From: Dama dama
Taxonomy: Eukaryota; Chordata; Mammalia; Artiodactyla; Cervidae
Length of the DNA: 64,000 bases
Direction of reading: 5' to 3'
Assembly (NCBI RefSeq): GCF_033118175.1
Contig: NC_083681.1
Location: 17,316,001 to 17,380,000 of the forward strand
Shown here piece after piece: positions 21,801-26,515 of the stretch. The position numbers and the translations under genes were made by a program. Below the pieces are notes generated by a model. The model was not told the DNA's origin, did no database searches, and worked only from the letters and a program-made list of their open reading frames with translations. Each line of letters starts with the position of its first letter. Positions within the stretch are counted from its first letter, which is position 1.

Positions 21801-22474
21801 GACACACTACTCAGGTAACACTTCTGGTCTAAGATGTTACTCCAAATACTAAGTTTTTGCTAAGTATTGCTCCAGATACTAAGTGTAACATCACTCAGAA
21901 ATTGCAGATTTGCTTCTCGATTCAACCTAGCTGCCTGTTTAATAAGGAGCCCTATGCACGGCGGTTGATTCTAAATTTCCGTTGTGTTTGAAATTATTTC
22001 TCTTTATATAAATTAGCAAGATGAATCATATTATGTTACATACCAAATAATAGTACCTTTAAGGTACAGTCCTTTTCACCAGGAGACTTAAAAACGAATG
22101 AAGTAATTAAAACTCAGAAAACAGAAGAGTGATCCACTCGCCTCCCACTTTCAGTCCTTTTCAGCGGCCAAAACATCTACATTAATATCTTACTCTGATA
22201 AGCTCCCCAACGGGAAATATATATATATATGAATATGAGAAACCCTGGAAAGACTCAAAGTTGAAAGAGAAGAGAGAAGAGAAGTCGCTGCTTTCTATTA
22301 GAGAGGAAAAGAGATGTGCAGAGAAGGGCAGTGTCCACGAAGGAGTGGTAGGAGGGAGACAGCTCAGCTGCTAAGCGGCCTACACACCGACGGATGCCCC
22401 TGGGGGCGCCCCACCTCCGCGGCGCCGGGGCTGCGGGCCATGCCTCGCGCCCTCACGCGGGCGCGGCCGCTCAT
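117..22474 (-). CDS. PIWIL4: PIWIL4, piwi-like RNA-mediated gene silencing 4 (5' part, coding exons 1-7)
   Basis: Seven minus-strand exons splice into one continuous frame of 914 coding bases, about 304 residues, that matches PIWIL4 from its start codon to just past the beginning of PAZ. Diagnostic stretches are CTREKLAHVR in exon 3, QDWQLYQYHVTYSPD and NKAKAFDG in exon 4, MYQIGRNFY in exon 6 and SLWPGFAISVS in exon 7. The family is about 850 residues long, so PAZ (most of it), MID and the slicer PIWI domain lie to the left of the window. Known role of the family: a nuclear, male germ-line Argonaute that uses piRNAs to direct DNA methylation and silencing of transposons. Phases at the six junctions are 0, 1, 1, 0, 2 and 2. 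No stop or frameshift interrupts the exons, so this looks like a functional gene. The paralogue PIWIL1 is less likely because the exon 4 wording fits PIWIL4. Confidence 0.95.
315..523. other. PIWIL4 intron 6, AT-rich stretch
   Basis: An AT-rich intronic stretch next to the exon 7 acceptor. I see no gene or recognisable repeat in it. Confidence 0.6.
524..709 (-). repeat. Bov-tA SINE (intron 6)
   Basis: A near full-length copy in antisense orientation, from the CGCTCAGTCATGTCTGACTC end to the complement of the tRNA-like head (ACACAAGGGAAGC). The tail at the left is GAAGTGAAGTGAAATGAAAG. Confidence 0.85.
841..919. repeat. Compound microsatellite (GT)n then (GGTGT)n
   Basis: About 14 GT units run directly into about ten copies of the pentamer GGTGT. 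The tract sits at the 3' tail side of the adjacent antisense SINE, so it probably grew from that tail. Confidence 0.95.
920..1150 (-). repeat. Bov-tA SINE inserted in the MER5A-like element
   Basis: Antisense copy with a small internal tandem expansion near 1065-1090, where GATCCAAACTT-type wording occurs twice. It ends TTTACCACTGAGCAACCGGGG and is flanked by the 829/1152 duplication. Confidence 0.85.
1313..1609. other. Intron 6, nothing recognised
   Basis: Unique-looking intronic sequence with no coding, RNA or repeat signal that I can name. Confidence 0.5.
1610..1726 (-). repeat. Bov-tA SINE fragment
   Basis: Only the head-proximal half remains in antisense orientation, from AGTACTGGAGTAAGTAACC to ACCACTGGGGAAGCCCC. 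The distal half is missing. Confidence 0.8.
1727..2270 (+). mobile_element. Retroviral-type LTR remnant
   Basis: The 3' part reads like a gammaretrovirus-type (ERV1-like) LTR end. It has a polyadenylation-like GATAAAGCCCCGCTTGAATTT, then TTGTCTGGTCTCAGCAACTT, then TATTGATTAAGGAG...GAACCCTGGTTGG. I cannot place the 5' boundary, and no internal retroviral genes adjoin it. The family name is not assigned. Confidence 0.5.
2452..3150 (+). mobile_element. Tigger-like mariner DNA transposon remnant, split
   Basis: The ends carry the typical wording: ACAACGGGTTTTTATG and CCATCATAAGTTGAAA at the left, TCGTAAAGTCAAAATGCC and AAGTCAGGGGGCATCTGTG at the right. The middle includes GAAAAACAGAATGGTTGTATG. 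A BovB 3' end (2606-2818) is inserted into it. No transposase frame remains. Confidence 0.65.
2606..2818 (+). repeat. BovB 3' end / ART2A-type repeat
   Basis: Sense copy of the BovB terminal segment, from GACCCTGACGCTGGGAAAG through GAGGCCTGGCGTGCTGCG to the tail ACTGAACTGAACTG. It lies inside the Tigger-like element. Confidence 0.85.
3151..3714. other. PIWIL4 intron 6, nothing recognised
   Basis: No coding or repeat assignment. The sequence becomes AT-rich toward exon 6. Confidence 0.5.
3715..3795 (-). CDS. PIWIL4: PIWIL4 coding exon 6
   Basis: The exon is 81 bp, between acceptor TTTCAG and donor CACAA|GTAGGT. Its first G completes the lysine codon begun in exon 5. It then encodes ILKKLSMYQIGRNFY followed by KPSEPVEIPQHK, the strand-and-loop segment between the Argonaute N-terminal region and the linker to PAZ. 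It is too small and too split in phase to show as a long open frame; I located it by translating between exons 5 and 7. Confidence 0.95.
3796..4164. other. PIWIL4 intron 5, nothing recognised
   Basis: AT-rich intron with a short pyrimidine run (CTTTTTTCTTTCTTTC) at its left-hand limit. No gene or clear repeat. Confidence 0.5.
4165..5485 (-). mobile_element. Older L1 3' region, interrupted
   Basis: An antisense L1 3' segment in two parts, 4165-4236 and 4855-5485. It includes the complement of the 3'-UTR wording (AGTTAATTTACAATG, AGGTCCTAGTTGCTTATTTT) and of the end of ORF2 (TCCATTGCATATATGTACC, ATCCATTCCTCTGTTGATGG). A younger L1 is inserted at 4237-4854. Confidence 0.8.
4237..4854 (+). mobile_element. 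Younger ruminant L1 3' end with 5' inversion, nested in an older L1
   Basis: The insert has two oppositely oriented pieces. About 4237-4391 is antisense (complement of the region ending ACTCAGCCGTTAAAAAG); about 4392-4854 is sense and runs from TTTGAATCAGTCCTAATG to the A tail. In the intact element the two pieces are adjacent, as in the copy at 19990-20570. A perfect 16-bp duplication, AAAGTGATTCAGTTCT, flanks it at 4221-4236 and 4855-4870. This is the pattern left by twin priming. Confidence 0.85.
5486..6055 (+). other. Intron 5 stretch with a MIR fragment
   Basis: Mostly unassigned. Positions about 5675-5770 carry MIR wording (GAGCCTCAGTCTCCTTATCTGTAAAATGGGG), sense, heavily diverged. Nothing else is recognised. 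Confidence 0.6.
6060..6262 (+). repeat. MER20/MER5-like hAT transposon remnant
   Basis: Typical wording: AACAGGAGTTCTCAAGCTTC, GGGAAGCTTGCCAAAAATG, TTTTCAGGCCCCACCC and, near the end, CATTTTGTCAAGCTGCC. The element is short, non-coding and diverged. Confidence 0.55.
6263..6718. other. PIWIL4 intron 5 near exon 5, nothing recognised
   Basis: No coding or repeat assignment in this stretch. Confidence 0.5.
6719..6840 (-). CDS. PIWIL4: PIWIL4 coding exon 5
   Basis: The exon is 122 bp, between acceptor CTTTTTCCAG and donor AAAAA|GTAAAG. It starts in phase 0 with VTELSSETQRGKTVKMTITL and continues TRELPASSPVCIQVFNIIFK, leaving two bases of a lysine codon. This is part of the Argonaute N-terminal region. 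It was found by translating between exons 4 and 6, because the intron truncates it on both sides. Confidence 0.95.
6841..7316. other. PIWIL4 intron 4, nothing recognised
   Basis: Unassigned intronic sequence between exon 5 and a SINE. Confidence 0.5.
7327..7549 (+). repeat. Bov-tA SINE (intron 4)
   Basis: Full-length sense copy from CCCCCATGACTCAGCAG to GACACAACTGAGGACGC. Flanking duplication GCCCATCTTG (7317-7326) and GCCCACCTTG (7550-7559), one mismatch. Confidence 0.85.
7560..8145. other. PIWIL4 intron 4, mostly unassigned
   Basis: A weak L2/MIR-like 3' end may lie near 7800-7900 (CTTAGACCAAGCAAGG, GAATAAAAGAATGAATAG). Nothing else is recognised. Confidence 0.4.
8146..8182 (+). repeat. 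CHR-type SINE head fragment
   Basis: Only the first 35 or so bases remain: GGGACTTCCCTGGTGGTCCA then GTGATTAAGAATCTGCCTG. Confidence 0.65.
8183..8819. other. PIWIL4 intron 4, nothing recognised
   Basis: AT-rich, no coding or repeat assignment. Confidence 0.5.
8826..9042 (-). repeat. Bov-tA SINE adjoining a BovB end
   Basis: Antisense full-length copy (CAGTTGCTTCAGTCATGTCC to CTGAGCTACCAGGGAAG), immediately followed by a BovB piece in the same antisense orientation. Confidence 0.85.
9043..9590 (-). mobile_element. BovB LINE 3' end, antisense
   Basis: On the minus strand this is the C-terminal part of the BovB protein (LPTKVHLVKAMVFPVVMYGC, then RRSNQSILKEISPGCSLEG) followed by the short 3' UTR and tail. 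It is 5'-truncated at about 9590. The open frame of 174 residues on the minus strand is this fragment, not a host gene. Confidence 0.9.
9591..10077. other. PIWIL4 intron 4 next to exon 4, nothing recognised
   Basis: AT-rich intronic sequence containing the exon 4 donor at its right edge. Confidence 0.5.
10078..10292 (-). CDS. PIWIL4: PIWIL4 coding exon 4
   Basis: The exon is 215 bp, between acceptor TTCTTCAG and donor GAAAAG|GTAAAG. Two bases complete a glycine codon (G|GT); the exon then encodes SSGIPVKLVTNLF, QDWQLYQYHVTYSPD, SRRLRIALLYSHREL and NKAKAFDGVILFLSQKLEEK. This is the core of the Argonaute N-terminal region, with the tryptophan-tyrosine-rich YQYHV strand typical of PIWI proteins. 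It is the longest exon here and the most diagnostic for PIWIL4. Confidence 0.97.
10293..10463. other. PIWIL4 intron 3, nothing recognised
   Basis: Intronic sequence containing the exon 4 branch/acceptor region. Confidence 0.5.
10464..10690 (-). repeat. Bov-tA SINE (intron 3)
   Basis: Antisense full-length copy with the variant head that includes ATGTCTTATGTCCCCTGCATC, a form also seen at 42310 and 45185. Confidence 0.85.
10809..11983 (+). mobile_element. Solo LTR, ERVK-like (BTLTR1 type)
   Basis: A 1175-bp single LTR without internal genes. It starts CGTCGGGAGCCGCC (TG expected, so one base has probably changed) and ends GGCTGGACCCCAACA. The 6-bp duplication ATCCTA lies at 10803-10808 and 11984-11989, the size expected for class II (ERVK-type) retroviruses. 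A TATA-like CTATAAAAACTG is at 11849-11860, followed by the R/U5 wording TCTTCTTCACCGATGCC. Solo LTRs arise by recombination between the two LTRs of a provirus. Confidence 0.8.
11990..12289. other. PIWIL4 intron 3, nothing recognised
   Basis: Unassigned sequence between the solo LTR and a SINE. Confidence 0.5.
12293..12510 (+). repeat. Bov-tA SINE with CA tail
   Basis: Sense copy from AGGGTTTCCCAGGTGGCTC to GACATGACTGAAC, followed by a short CACACACACA tail. Confidence 0.85.
12570..12995 (+). repeat. Local duplication of an 80-90 bp segment, with a SINE between copies
   Basis: Copies at about 12602-12687 and 12898-12982 share GGGTGAGGGGACC(C/T)GTTTGG and CAGATGCTGCTC(T/C)GAAATTAT. A diverged Bov-tA copy separates them. 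Smaller tandem repeats sit beside the second copy: TTCCTTCACCACAA twice (about 12847-12875) and CACGGTATGTCAGTA twice (about 12877-12907). The parent repeat family is not recognised. Confidence 0.75.
12688..12810 (+). repeat. Diverged Bov-tA SINE fragment
   Basis: Sense fragment GGGCTTCCCTATAAAGAATC through CCACTCCAGTATTCTGACC. The word AAGAATCTGGTAAAGAATC shows a short internal duplication. Confidence 0.75.
12996..13297. other. PIWIL4 intron 3, nothing recognised
   Basis: No coding or repeat assignment. Confidence 0.45.
13298..13495 (+). repeat. CHR-type SINE with AATA tail
   Basis: Sense copy GGGACTTCCCTGGGTCAGTG...CCCCGGTCAGGGGACCAGAT, ending in AATAAATAAATACAT. Confidence 0.75.
13500..13795. 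other. PIWIL4 intron 3, nothing recognised
   Basis: Unassigned sequence. Confidence 0.45.
13796..14445 (+). mobile_element. LTR-type repeat split by a SINE
   Basis: Parts 13796-14034 and 14233-14445 read as one element: GAGGATTATGTTTTATTCAG, CTTTTGCAACAAAGGCCAGG, then GGGAAGATGCAAAAGTCAGG, CACTGAAATCATTCCTTTGC and TTGGCAGTGGGCAGCC. A related piece lies at 30509-30590. The class (ERVL/ERV1) is uncertain. Confidence 0.55.
14035..14232 (-). repeat. Bov-tA SINE inside the LTR-type repeat
   Basis: Antisense copy from GTGAAAGTGTTAGCCACTC to GATGGATTCTTTACTACATG; the last few tRNA-head bases are lost. Confidence 0.8.
14446..15289. other. PIWIL4 intron 3, nothing recognised
   Basis: No coding sequence or confident repeat. 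A short GTGTTTGTGTAGTGTGTGTG tract lies near 14802-14822. Confidence 0.45.
15290..15415 (-). repeat. Ruminant L1 3'-end fragment
   Basis: Antisense L1 3' UTR: TTTAATTGATTGATG..., TTGCTTTCCAATATTGG, TGTCATACATCAACATGAAT and GTACATATGTCCCCTCCC. No TSD was searched out. Confidence 0.7.
15558..15689 (-). CDS. PIWIL4: PIWIL4 coding exon 3
   Basis: The exon is 132 bp if the acceptor TTTTAG (15690-15691) is used, or 126 bp (15558-15683) if the acceptor ATGCAG six bases downstream is used; both keep frame. It joins exon 2 in phase 1 and encodes GISSGDSGCTIKERGGKVRG then DIMDLAVCTREKLAHVRDCK. The 126-bp form gives a length equal to the human protein as I recall it; the 132-bp form restores the tyrosine found there. 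The donor ACAG|GTACCC is weak, with C at +4, +5 and +6. The region is the flexible segment before the Argonaute N-terminal core. Confidence 0.93.
15690..16600. other. PIWIL4 intron 2, nothing recognised
   Basis: Unassigned intronic sequence between exon 3 and a BovB-derived repeat. Confidence 0.45.
16612..16806 (+). repeat. BovB 3' end / ART2A-type repeat
   Basis: Sense copy from CATAGATGCTGGGAAAGATT through TGATGGACAGGGAGGCCTGG to GAGCCACTGAACTGA. Confidence 0.85.
16807..17230 (+). mobile_element. Old L1 3' end with a Bov-tA insertion
   Basis: The sense wording TAGAATGGTAGTTGCCAGAG, then GGCAATGGTTGCACAACAAT and TTAAAATGGTCAATTTTACA is an old L1 3' end. A Bov-tA (about 16840-17018, antisense) is inserted with duplication GCCAGAGTCTGG and GCCAGAGTTTGG. 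Confidence 0.7.
16840..17018 (-). repeat. Bov-tA SINE inside an old L1 end
   Basis: Antisense, starting AAATCGCTCAGTCGTGTCC and ending CTGAGCTATCAGGGAAGCC. Confidence 0.85.
17290..17445 (+). repeat. MLT1-like (MaLR) LTR 3' end
   Basis: TGTCTAAGTCACTGGGTCTG, CGGTACTCTATCACAGCAGC and CCTAGGAAACTAGCAC fit the 3' end of a MaLR LTR. Diverged; the 5' limit is unclear. Confidence 0.5.
17446..17849. other. PIWIL4 intron 2, nothing recognised
   Basis: Unassigned sequence up to the L1 target site. Confidence 0.45.
17862..20700 (+). mobile_element. Ruminant L1 with 5' inversion and 3' transduction (intron 2)
   Basis: One insertion flanked by AGAAGTGAGTCT at 17850-17861 and 20701-20712. Positions 17862 to about 18408 are antisense L1 ORF2 reverse transcriptase (PISLMNIDAKILNKILADRF and KSGTRQGCPLSPLLFNIVLE read on the minus strand). 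From about 18412 the sense strand continues from that point of ORF2 to the 3' UTR (the stretch at 20061-20090 and AATTAGCCTCCAACTAATA) and a first A-run at 20580-20590. Then 98 non-L1 bases precede a second A-run at 20689-20701. The reverse transcriptase is split by the inversion, so the element is dead. It is antisense to PIWIL4 and lies about 80 bases downstream of exon 2. Confidence 0.88.
20591..20688 (+). other. Presumed 3'-transduced flank of the source L1
   Basis: Non-L1 sequence between two poly(A) runs and inside the target duplications. It starts GACTATTCCCTGGCC and includes the near-repeats TATAAGACATTATC and TATAAGACATCTTA. It should match the downstream flank of the progenitor L1 elsewhere in the genome. 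Confidence 0.7.
20793..20871 (-). CDS. PIWIL4: PIWIL4 coding exon 2
   Basis: The exon is 79 bp, between acceptor ATTTCAG and a strong donor AAAT|GTAAGT. It starts in phase 0 and encodes PPSVALIDNEASSSSDCD then RTSRISQK, leaving one base (T). The NEASSS and TSRIS words align with the low-complexity N-terminal tail of PIWIL4. Too short for an open-frame call; found by anchoring on exons 1 and 3. Confidence 0.9.
20872..21164. other. PIWIL4 intron 1 beside exon 2
   Basis: No feature recognised. Confidence 0.5.
21168..21290 (-). repeat. Bov-tA SINE fragment
   Basis: Antisense distal half only (AGTGAAGTCTCTCAGTGGTG to GCCATTTCCTTCTCCAAG). It is followed at once by a sense Bov-tA, so the pair forms an imperfect inverted repeat. 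Confidence 0.8.
21322..21515 (+). repeat. Bov-tA SINE
   Basis: Sense copy from GGTCACAAGCTTCCTGGTG to GACACGACTAAAGCGACTAAC. Confidence 0.8.
21521..21690 (+). other. Unrecognised open stretch ending in a stop, antisense to PIWIL4 intron 1
   Basis: After the SINE a frame stays open for about 56 codons and stops at 21688-21690. It has a hydrophilic, protein-like composition (SDVNKFIQENKLSPEDLG, DDEAPEKTGPKLVHKIDEEN). I do not recognise the product. It could be the end of a 5'-truncated processed pseudogene or simple chance. No splice context or promoter is evident on this strand. Confidence 0.25.
21691..22330. other. PIWIL4 intron 1, 5' part
   Basis: Contains a 16-base T run at 21731-21746 and an (AT)n tract at 22219-22230. 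No gene or classed repeat. Confidence 0.5.
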
Positions 22475-22700
22475 GTCCCCGCGGAGCCCAGAGGCCGCCA
22501 AGTCTCACTGAGGGCGCTTCTTCACCAGCACCCGGGCCGCATAGAGCCAACAGGGGCGGAGGAGGTGGATCTCCGCAGAATCGAGGCCCGGCTCCCGCGT
22601 GGGTGGAGCCGGGCGCGCAGCCCGCCGTCTTCCCGCGGCGGGGGCGGGGGCAGCGCCTGGGCCGGAGGGGGTGGGAGCCTGCCTCCAGACTTTTCTTTGC
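22330..22700 (-). promoter_or_regulatory. PIWIL4: CpG-rich PIWIL4 promoter / exon 1 region
   Basis: A local GC- and CpG-rich block in an otherwise AT-rich window, with GC-box-like GGGGGCGGGGGCAG wording (22640-22655 region). It spans the start codon of PIWIL4 and the presumed 5' UTR. No TATA box is placed sensibly for the minus strand, consistent with a CpG-island promoter. The exact transcription start cannot be read from sequence. Confidence 0.75.
22388..22474 (-). CDS. PIWIL4: PIWIL4 coding exon 1 (start codon to donor)
   Basis: The ATG is at 22474-22472. It is preceded in frame by a TGA eleven codons upstream (22507-22505), which fixes it as the first in-frame start. The 29 codons read MSGRARVRARGMARSPG then AAEVGRPQGHPS and end in phase 0 at TCG|GTGTGT. 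The Arg-Gly/Arg-Ala repeats at residues 4-14 match the N-terminal arginine motif of PIWI proteins that is methylated and read by Tudor proteins. The exon continues upstream as 5' UTR for an unknown distance. Confidence 0.9.
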
Positions 22701-23059
22701 ATCCGCCCCCCCTCAAATTTATCCAGCTTTCTAGTTTTTGCCTATCAGAGGTGTATATAAGGTTGCATCACACTTTTTTGTCTGTGTTATCTGCTCACTT
22801 CTGCTCCTGGCTTCTGGATGTTTTAGAATATGTCATGTCAGTGTTGTTTCTGAGAAATATCTGATTCATCTACTGGGGCATTGGGAGGATTCATTTAAAA
22901 TTAAATTAATATAAAAATATGCAGGAATGCTTTAAAAAAATGGTAGCCGTATCTTCATCTGTGTGATAGATGTGAGGGTTTTTCTGTTATTGTTCTGTGA
23001 ATTGCCTGTTTATATTCTTGGCTGTTTTAAACTGTACTTCTCGTGTTTTTCTTGTCATT
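22701..23059. other. Upstream flank of PIWIL4
   Basis: GC content falls abruptly to AT-rich. May already be part of the old L1 to the right; no feature assigned. Confidence 0.4.
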
Positions 23060-23255
23060 TGAAAGAATTTTTTTTTCATAACATAGCAAATACCTACTCT
23101 TGATTTATCACTTGTTAATTTTAACTATGAAGTTCTTTATCTAATCAAGTCTTAATTTCGATGTAGTCAAATCTATTTTATTGTTTGTGCTTTTGAGATT
23201 TTCTTGAAAGAAAATTTTCCCTGCCCTGAATTTACAAGGACTTCATAGGACATTT

Positions 23256-23456
23256 GTGTTTCCCTGGTAGCTCAGATGGTGAGGGATCTGCCTGCAATGC
23301 AGGAGACCTGGGTTTGATCCCTGGATTGGGAATATACCCTGGAGAAGGGAATGGCAACCCACTCCACTATTCTTGCCTGGAAAATTCCATGGACAGTCCA
23401 TGGGGTCACAAAGAGTCGGACATGACTGAGGGACTAACAGTTTCATTTCTTTCGAT
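23256..23456 (+). repeat. Bov-tA SINE in ancient L1
   Basis: Sense copy. Flanking duplication TTCATAGGACATTT (23242-23255) and TTCATATGACATTT (23457-23470), one mismatch. Confidence 0.85.
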
Positions 23457-23794
23457 TTCATATGACATTTATTAATTTTATGTTTTCTATTCACATAAGC
23501 TACCTTGTATCCTTTAAGAGTTTATTCATATATATACATATAAATATATATTTATATGATATGTATGATGTGAGGTAGGGATCTAACTTTATATCACTTT
23601 GGTAAGCTGTTTACTCTTAACATCATCTATTAAACTTACAATGGTTTCTGGAGGCACTGTCAAGAAATAGCAAATTCCCATATGTATCTGGATCTGATTT
23701 TGTGTCTTCCGTTTCTATTGTACTTATTTATATCTGCTCAGAATCAATACTTTATCCCTTTAAAAGAATTTTTAATGACTTTAGCATTTACTTA

Positions 23795-23918
23795 TTTTTA
23801 TTTTTTGGCCACACTGCATGGCATGTGGGATCTTAGTACCCCAAGGAGGGGTCGACCTGCAGCCCCTGCAGTGGAAGCACAGAATCTTAACCACCGGACC
23901 GCCAGGGAAGTCGCAGTA
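23795..23918 (-). repeat. CHR-type SINE in ancient L1
   Basis: Antisense: GGCCACACTGCATGGCATG, GTACCCCAAGGAGGGGTCG and CTTAACCACCGGACCGCCAG. Confidence 0.8.
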
Positions 23919-24660
23919 CTTTACCTCTTTTAATTATTGTTTCTTTGTATTACTCCTAAAATCTGGTGGGGAAAGTCTTTATTCTTTGATTTTTTGATTG
24001 ATTTATTTTTTGCCAACTGTATTCTTTCATATAAGTTTTTAAAATAAGTTTGTCAGGCTTCTTTAAAATTCCTGATTAATTTCCAACGGGCACTGTATGG
24101 AATATAGAAATTAGTTTCAGAAGAACTGTCACTCTTGCAGTTATATTTCTTCATTTATTCAAGTATCTCTTTATATCCTTTAATAAAATTTAACTTTTTC
24201 ACAAAAGCCTTGTATATTATTTATGGAAACATAGTCTTATTAGTAGTTTGAAGCTTCTCTTTTTTTATTATGTTTTCTATTTGGTTATTATTAATGTAGA
24301 TACAGGATATTGATTTTTGTAAATTGGTATCAGATTTGCTGAACTCCTTAGTTCATATAGCTTGTCCTTTGATTTCACTAAGTTTGCATTTAGATGATCA
24401 TGTCATCTACAAATAATAGTAATTTTGTCTCATCCCTTCTTATTCTTCTTTTACTTGTCTTATCACGTTGATCAAGTTTTCCTGAATAGTATTGAAAGTG
24501 ACTGTGATAGCTGATATTGCTTTCTTCCTGACTTTAAGGAGACTATCTCTGAAATGTTTCCATTCTGAGTCTGCCATAAATATCAGGTTTATAGTCTTTC
24601 ATATTTTAAGGAAACTCCTCTTCTAACCCTAATTTTCAAAGATTACTTTAATCATGAATT

Positions 24661-25345
24661 TGTATAGAACTTTAGTAAATATATCTATGGATGTATTGAA
24701 AACTTGTGCAGAGGTTATAGACTGCTTATTGTATAGGCTGTTTATTGAAGTTATTTATTTATATATTTCACATTAGAATATTCTTTTATTCAGTTGTCTT
24801 GGGAAACCATTAGCCCTAAGGGCTGGCAGTGCAAGAGGTATAGTAGCCTTGGACAGAGATGACCAGTCTGGACTTGGCTCAGTGAAGCCATGGTAATAAA
24901 TATGTTTCTTTGAAAATGAATGAGTCTGAAAGTTGTGAATGATCATAAAATGCATATTAAAAAGTAGGGCAGGTGGAGAACAGAATCTGGGCAAGGAATC
25001 TACTTTTGAAAAATCTGAGCTTTGTTTGTGAATATAAAAATAATCTTTACGTCATGTTTTCCAAATTGACCGCCTCAGATGAATTTGACTTATATTGATG
25101 TGAGAACACTAACAGTGATGAGAAGCACTGAGAACACCACAGACAACGTCAAACAGTCAAATCCTTTCAATTTTCCAAATACTGACTCATTATGAAATAA
25201 AAAATATTGATTATTTCTAATCATTATCTGCATTTCCACCTCTCTGCTATAATTATTATAATAACTGATATACAAATTCACACTGTGACCTCCACATATG
25301 ATTTTTAAAGACACTTGTGTATTCCTTGTAATAGGGAATTCATAG
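24661..25345. other. Intergenic, nothing recognised
   Basis: AT-rich, without coding or confident repeat signal. Confidence 0.45.
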
Positions 25346-25496
25346 CATGGTCACAAGCACGCATGGGCTTTAGAGTCCTAAAGATTAGGATTTATATCTT
25401 GACTCCATCAACCCACTAGCTTTCCGTCTCAAGGAAATGCACTTAATCTCATTTAGCCTCAGTTTCTTCAACTGTAAAATGGAGATAAAGGTAGGC

Positions 25497-25712
25497 CAGG
25501 ATTTCTCAACCTTGGCACTATTCACATTTTGGCCCAGATAATGCATTATTTGGGGGGAGGGGGATCTGTCCTCTATATTATAGGATGTTTAGCAATAATC
25601 TTGGCCTCTACTCACTAGACACCAGTATCTCTTGGCATTGTGAGAACCAAAAATGTCCATAGATTTTGACAAATGTCTTTTGCAGGGTAAATTGCCCTAG
25701 ATAAAGAACCAC
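25497..25712 (+). mobile_element. MER5A-like hAT DNA transposon
   Basis: Nearly complete: GATTTCTCAACCTTGGCAC, TATAGGATGTTTAGCAATAA, TGAGAACCAAAAATGTCC and the end TAAAGAACCACTGAGG. Confidence 0.85.
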
Positions 25713-25715
25713 TGA

Positions 25716-26155
25716 GGGATTTCCCTGGTGGCCCAGTGGTTATGAGTCAACTTGCCAATGCAGGGGACATGGATTTGATTCCTAGTCCAGGAACATCCCA
25801 TATGCCACGGGGGAACTTAGCCCGTGTGCCACAACTACTGGGCCGCCTCTCTAGAGCTGATGCTCTGGAACAAGAGAAGCCACCGCAGTAAGAATTCCGA
25901 GCCCTGCAACTAGAGAGTAGTGCCCACTCATCACAACTAGAGAAAAGCCCACGCACAGCAATGAAGACCCAGAGCAAACAAACAGACAAAAAAAGGCTTT
26001 GCCTTCCAGTGCACAGGGTGTGGGTTCAATCCCTGGTCAGAGAGCTAAGATCTCACATACCTCACAGTTGAAAAACAAAAACCTAAAACAGAAGCATTAC
26101 TGTAAAAAATTCAGTAAAGACTTTGAAAATGGTCCACATTAAAAAAAACAAACAC
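25716..26155 (+). repeat. Two consecutive CHR-type SINEs
   Basis: The first (25716-25988) has GATTTCCCTGGTGGCCCAG and the long CHR body. The second (25989-26155) starts within the SINE head (TTGCCTTCCAGTGCACAGGG) and ends in an A-rich tail. Confidence 0.75.
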
Positions 26156-26257
26156 GAAGACCCACCAAGATATGGCTACCTCTCAAGGCTGTTTTGACTG
26201 TTTTGAGGATTAAATGAAATAAAAATAATGACACAGTATAGTGTGTGGCATGTAATA

Positions 26258-26515
26258 CAAATTGAAGTTCCAGTACTTTGGCCACCAGATGCAGCATCAA
26301 CTCATTGGAAAAGACCCTGATGCTGGGAAAGCCTGAGGCAGGAGGAGAAGGGGACGACAAAGGATGAGATGGTTGGATGGTATCCCTGATTCAATGGACA
26401 TGAGTTTGAGCAAGCTCTGGGAGATGGTAAAGGACAGGGAAGTCTGGAGTGCTGCAGTCCACGGAGTCACAAAGAGTCGGACACGACTGAACAACTGAAC
26501 AACAATAACAAATTA
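26258..26515 (+). repeat. BovB 3' end / ART2A-type repeat
   Basis: Sense copy from GAAGTTCCAGTACTTTGGCC to GAACAACTGAACAACAATAAC. Confidence 0.85.

Larger units (their letters stand above)
23060..24660 (-). mobile_element. Ancient L1 ORF2 remnant
   Basis: Antisense and heavily mutated: TGATGTGAGGTAGGGATC, AACTTTATATCAC, AGCAAATTCCCATATGTATC, GATTTGCTGAACTCCTTAG and TGATCATGTCATCTACAAAT are complements of ORF2 wording. A Bov-tA and a CHR SINE are inserted in it. No open frame of note survives. Confidence 0.7.
25350..26255 (+). repeat. MIR SINE split by later insertions
   Basis: The MIR core at about 25350-25495 (TTTAGCCTCAGTTTCTTCAA then CTGTAAAATGGAGATAAAGG) resumes at about 26165-26255 (CTGTTTTGAGGATTAAATGA). 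Between them lie a MER5A-like element and two CHR-type SINEs. Confidence 0.7.
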
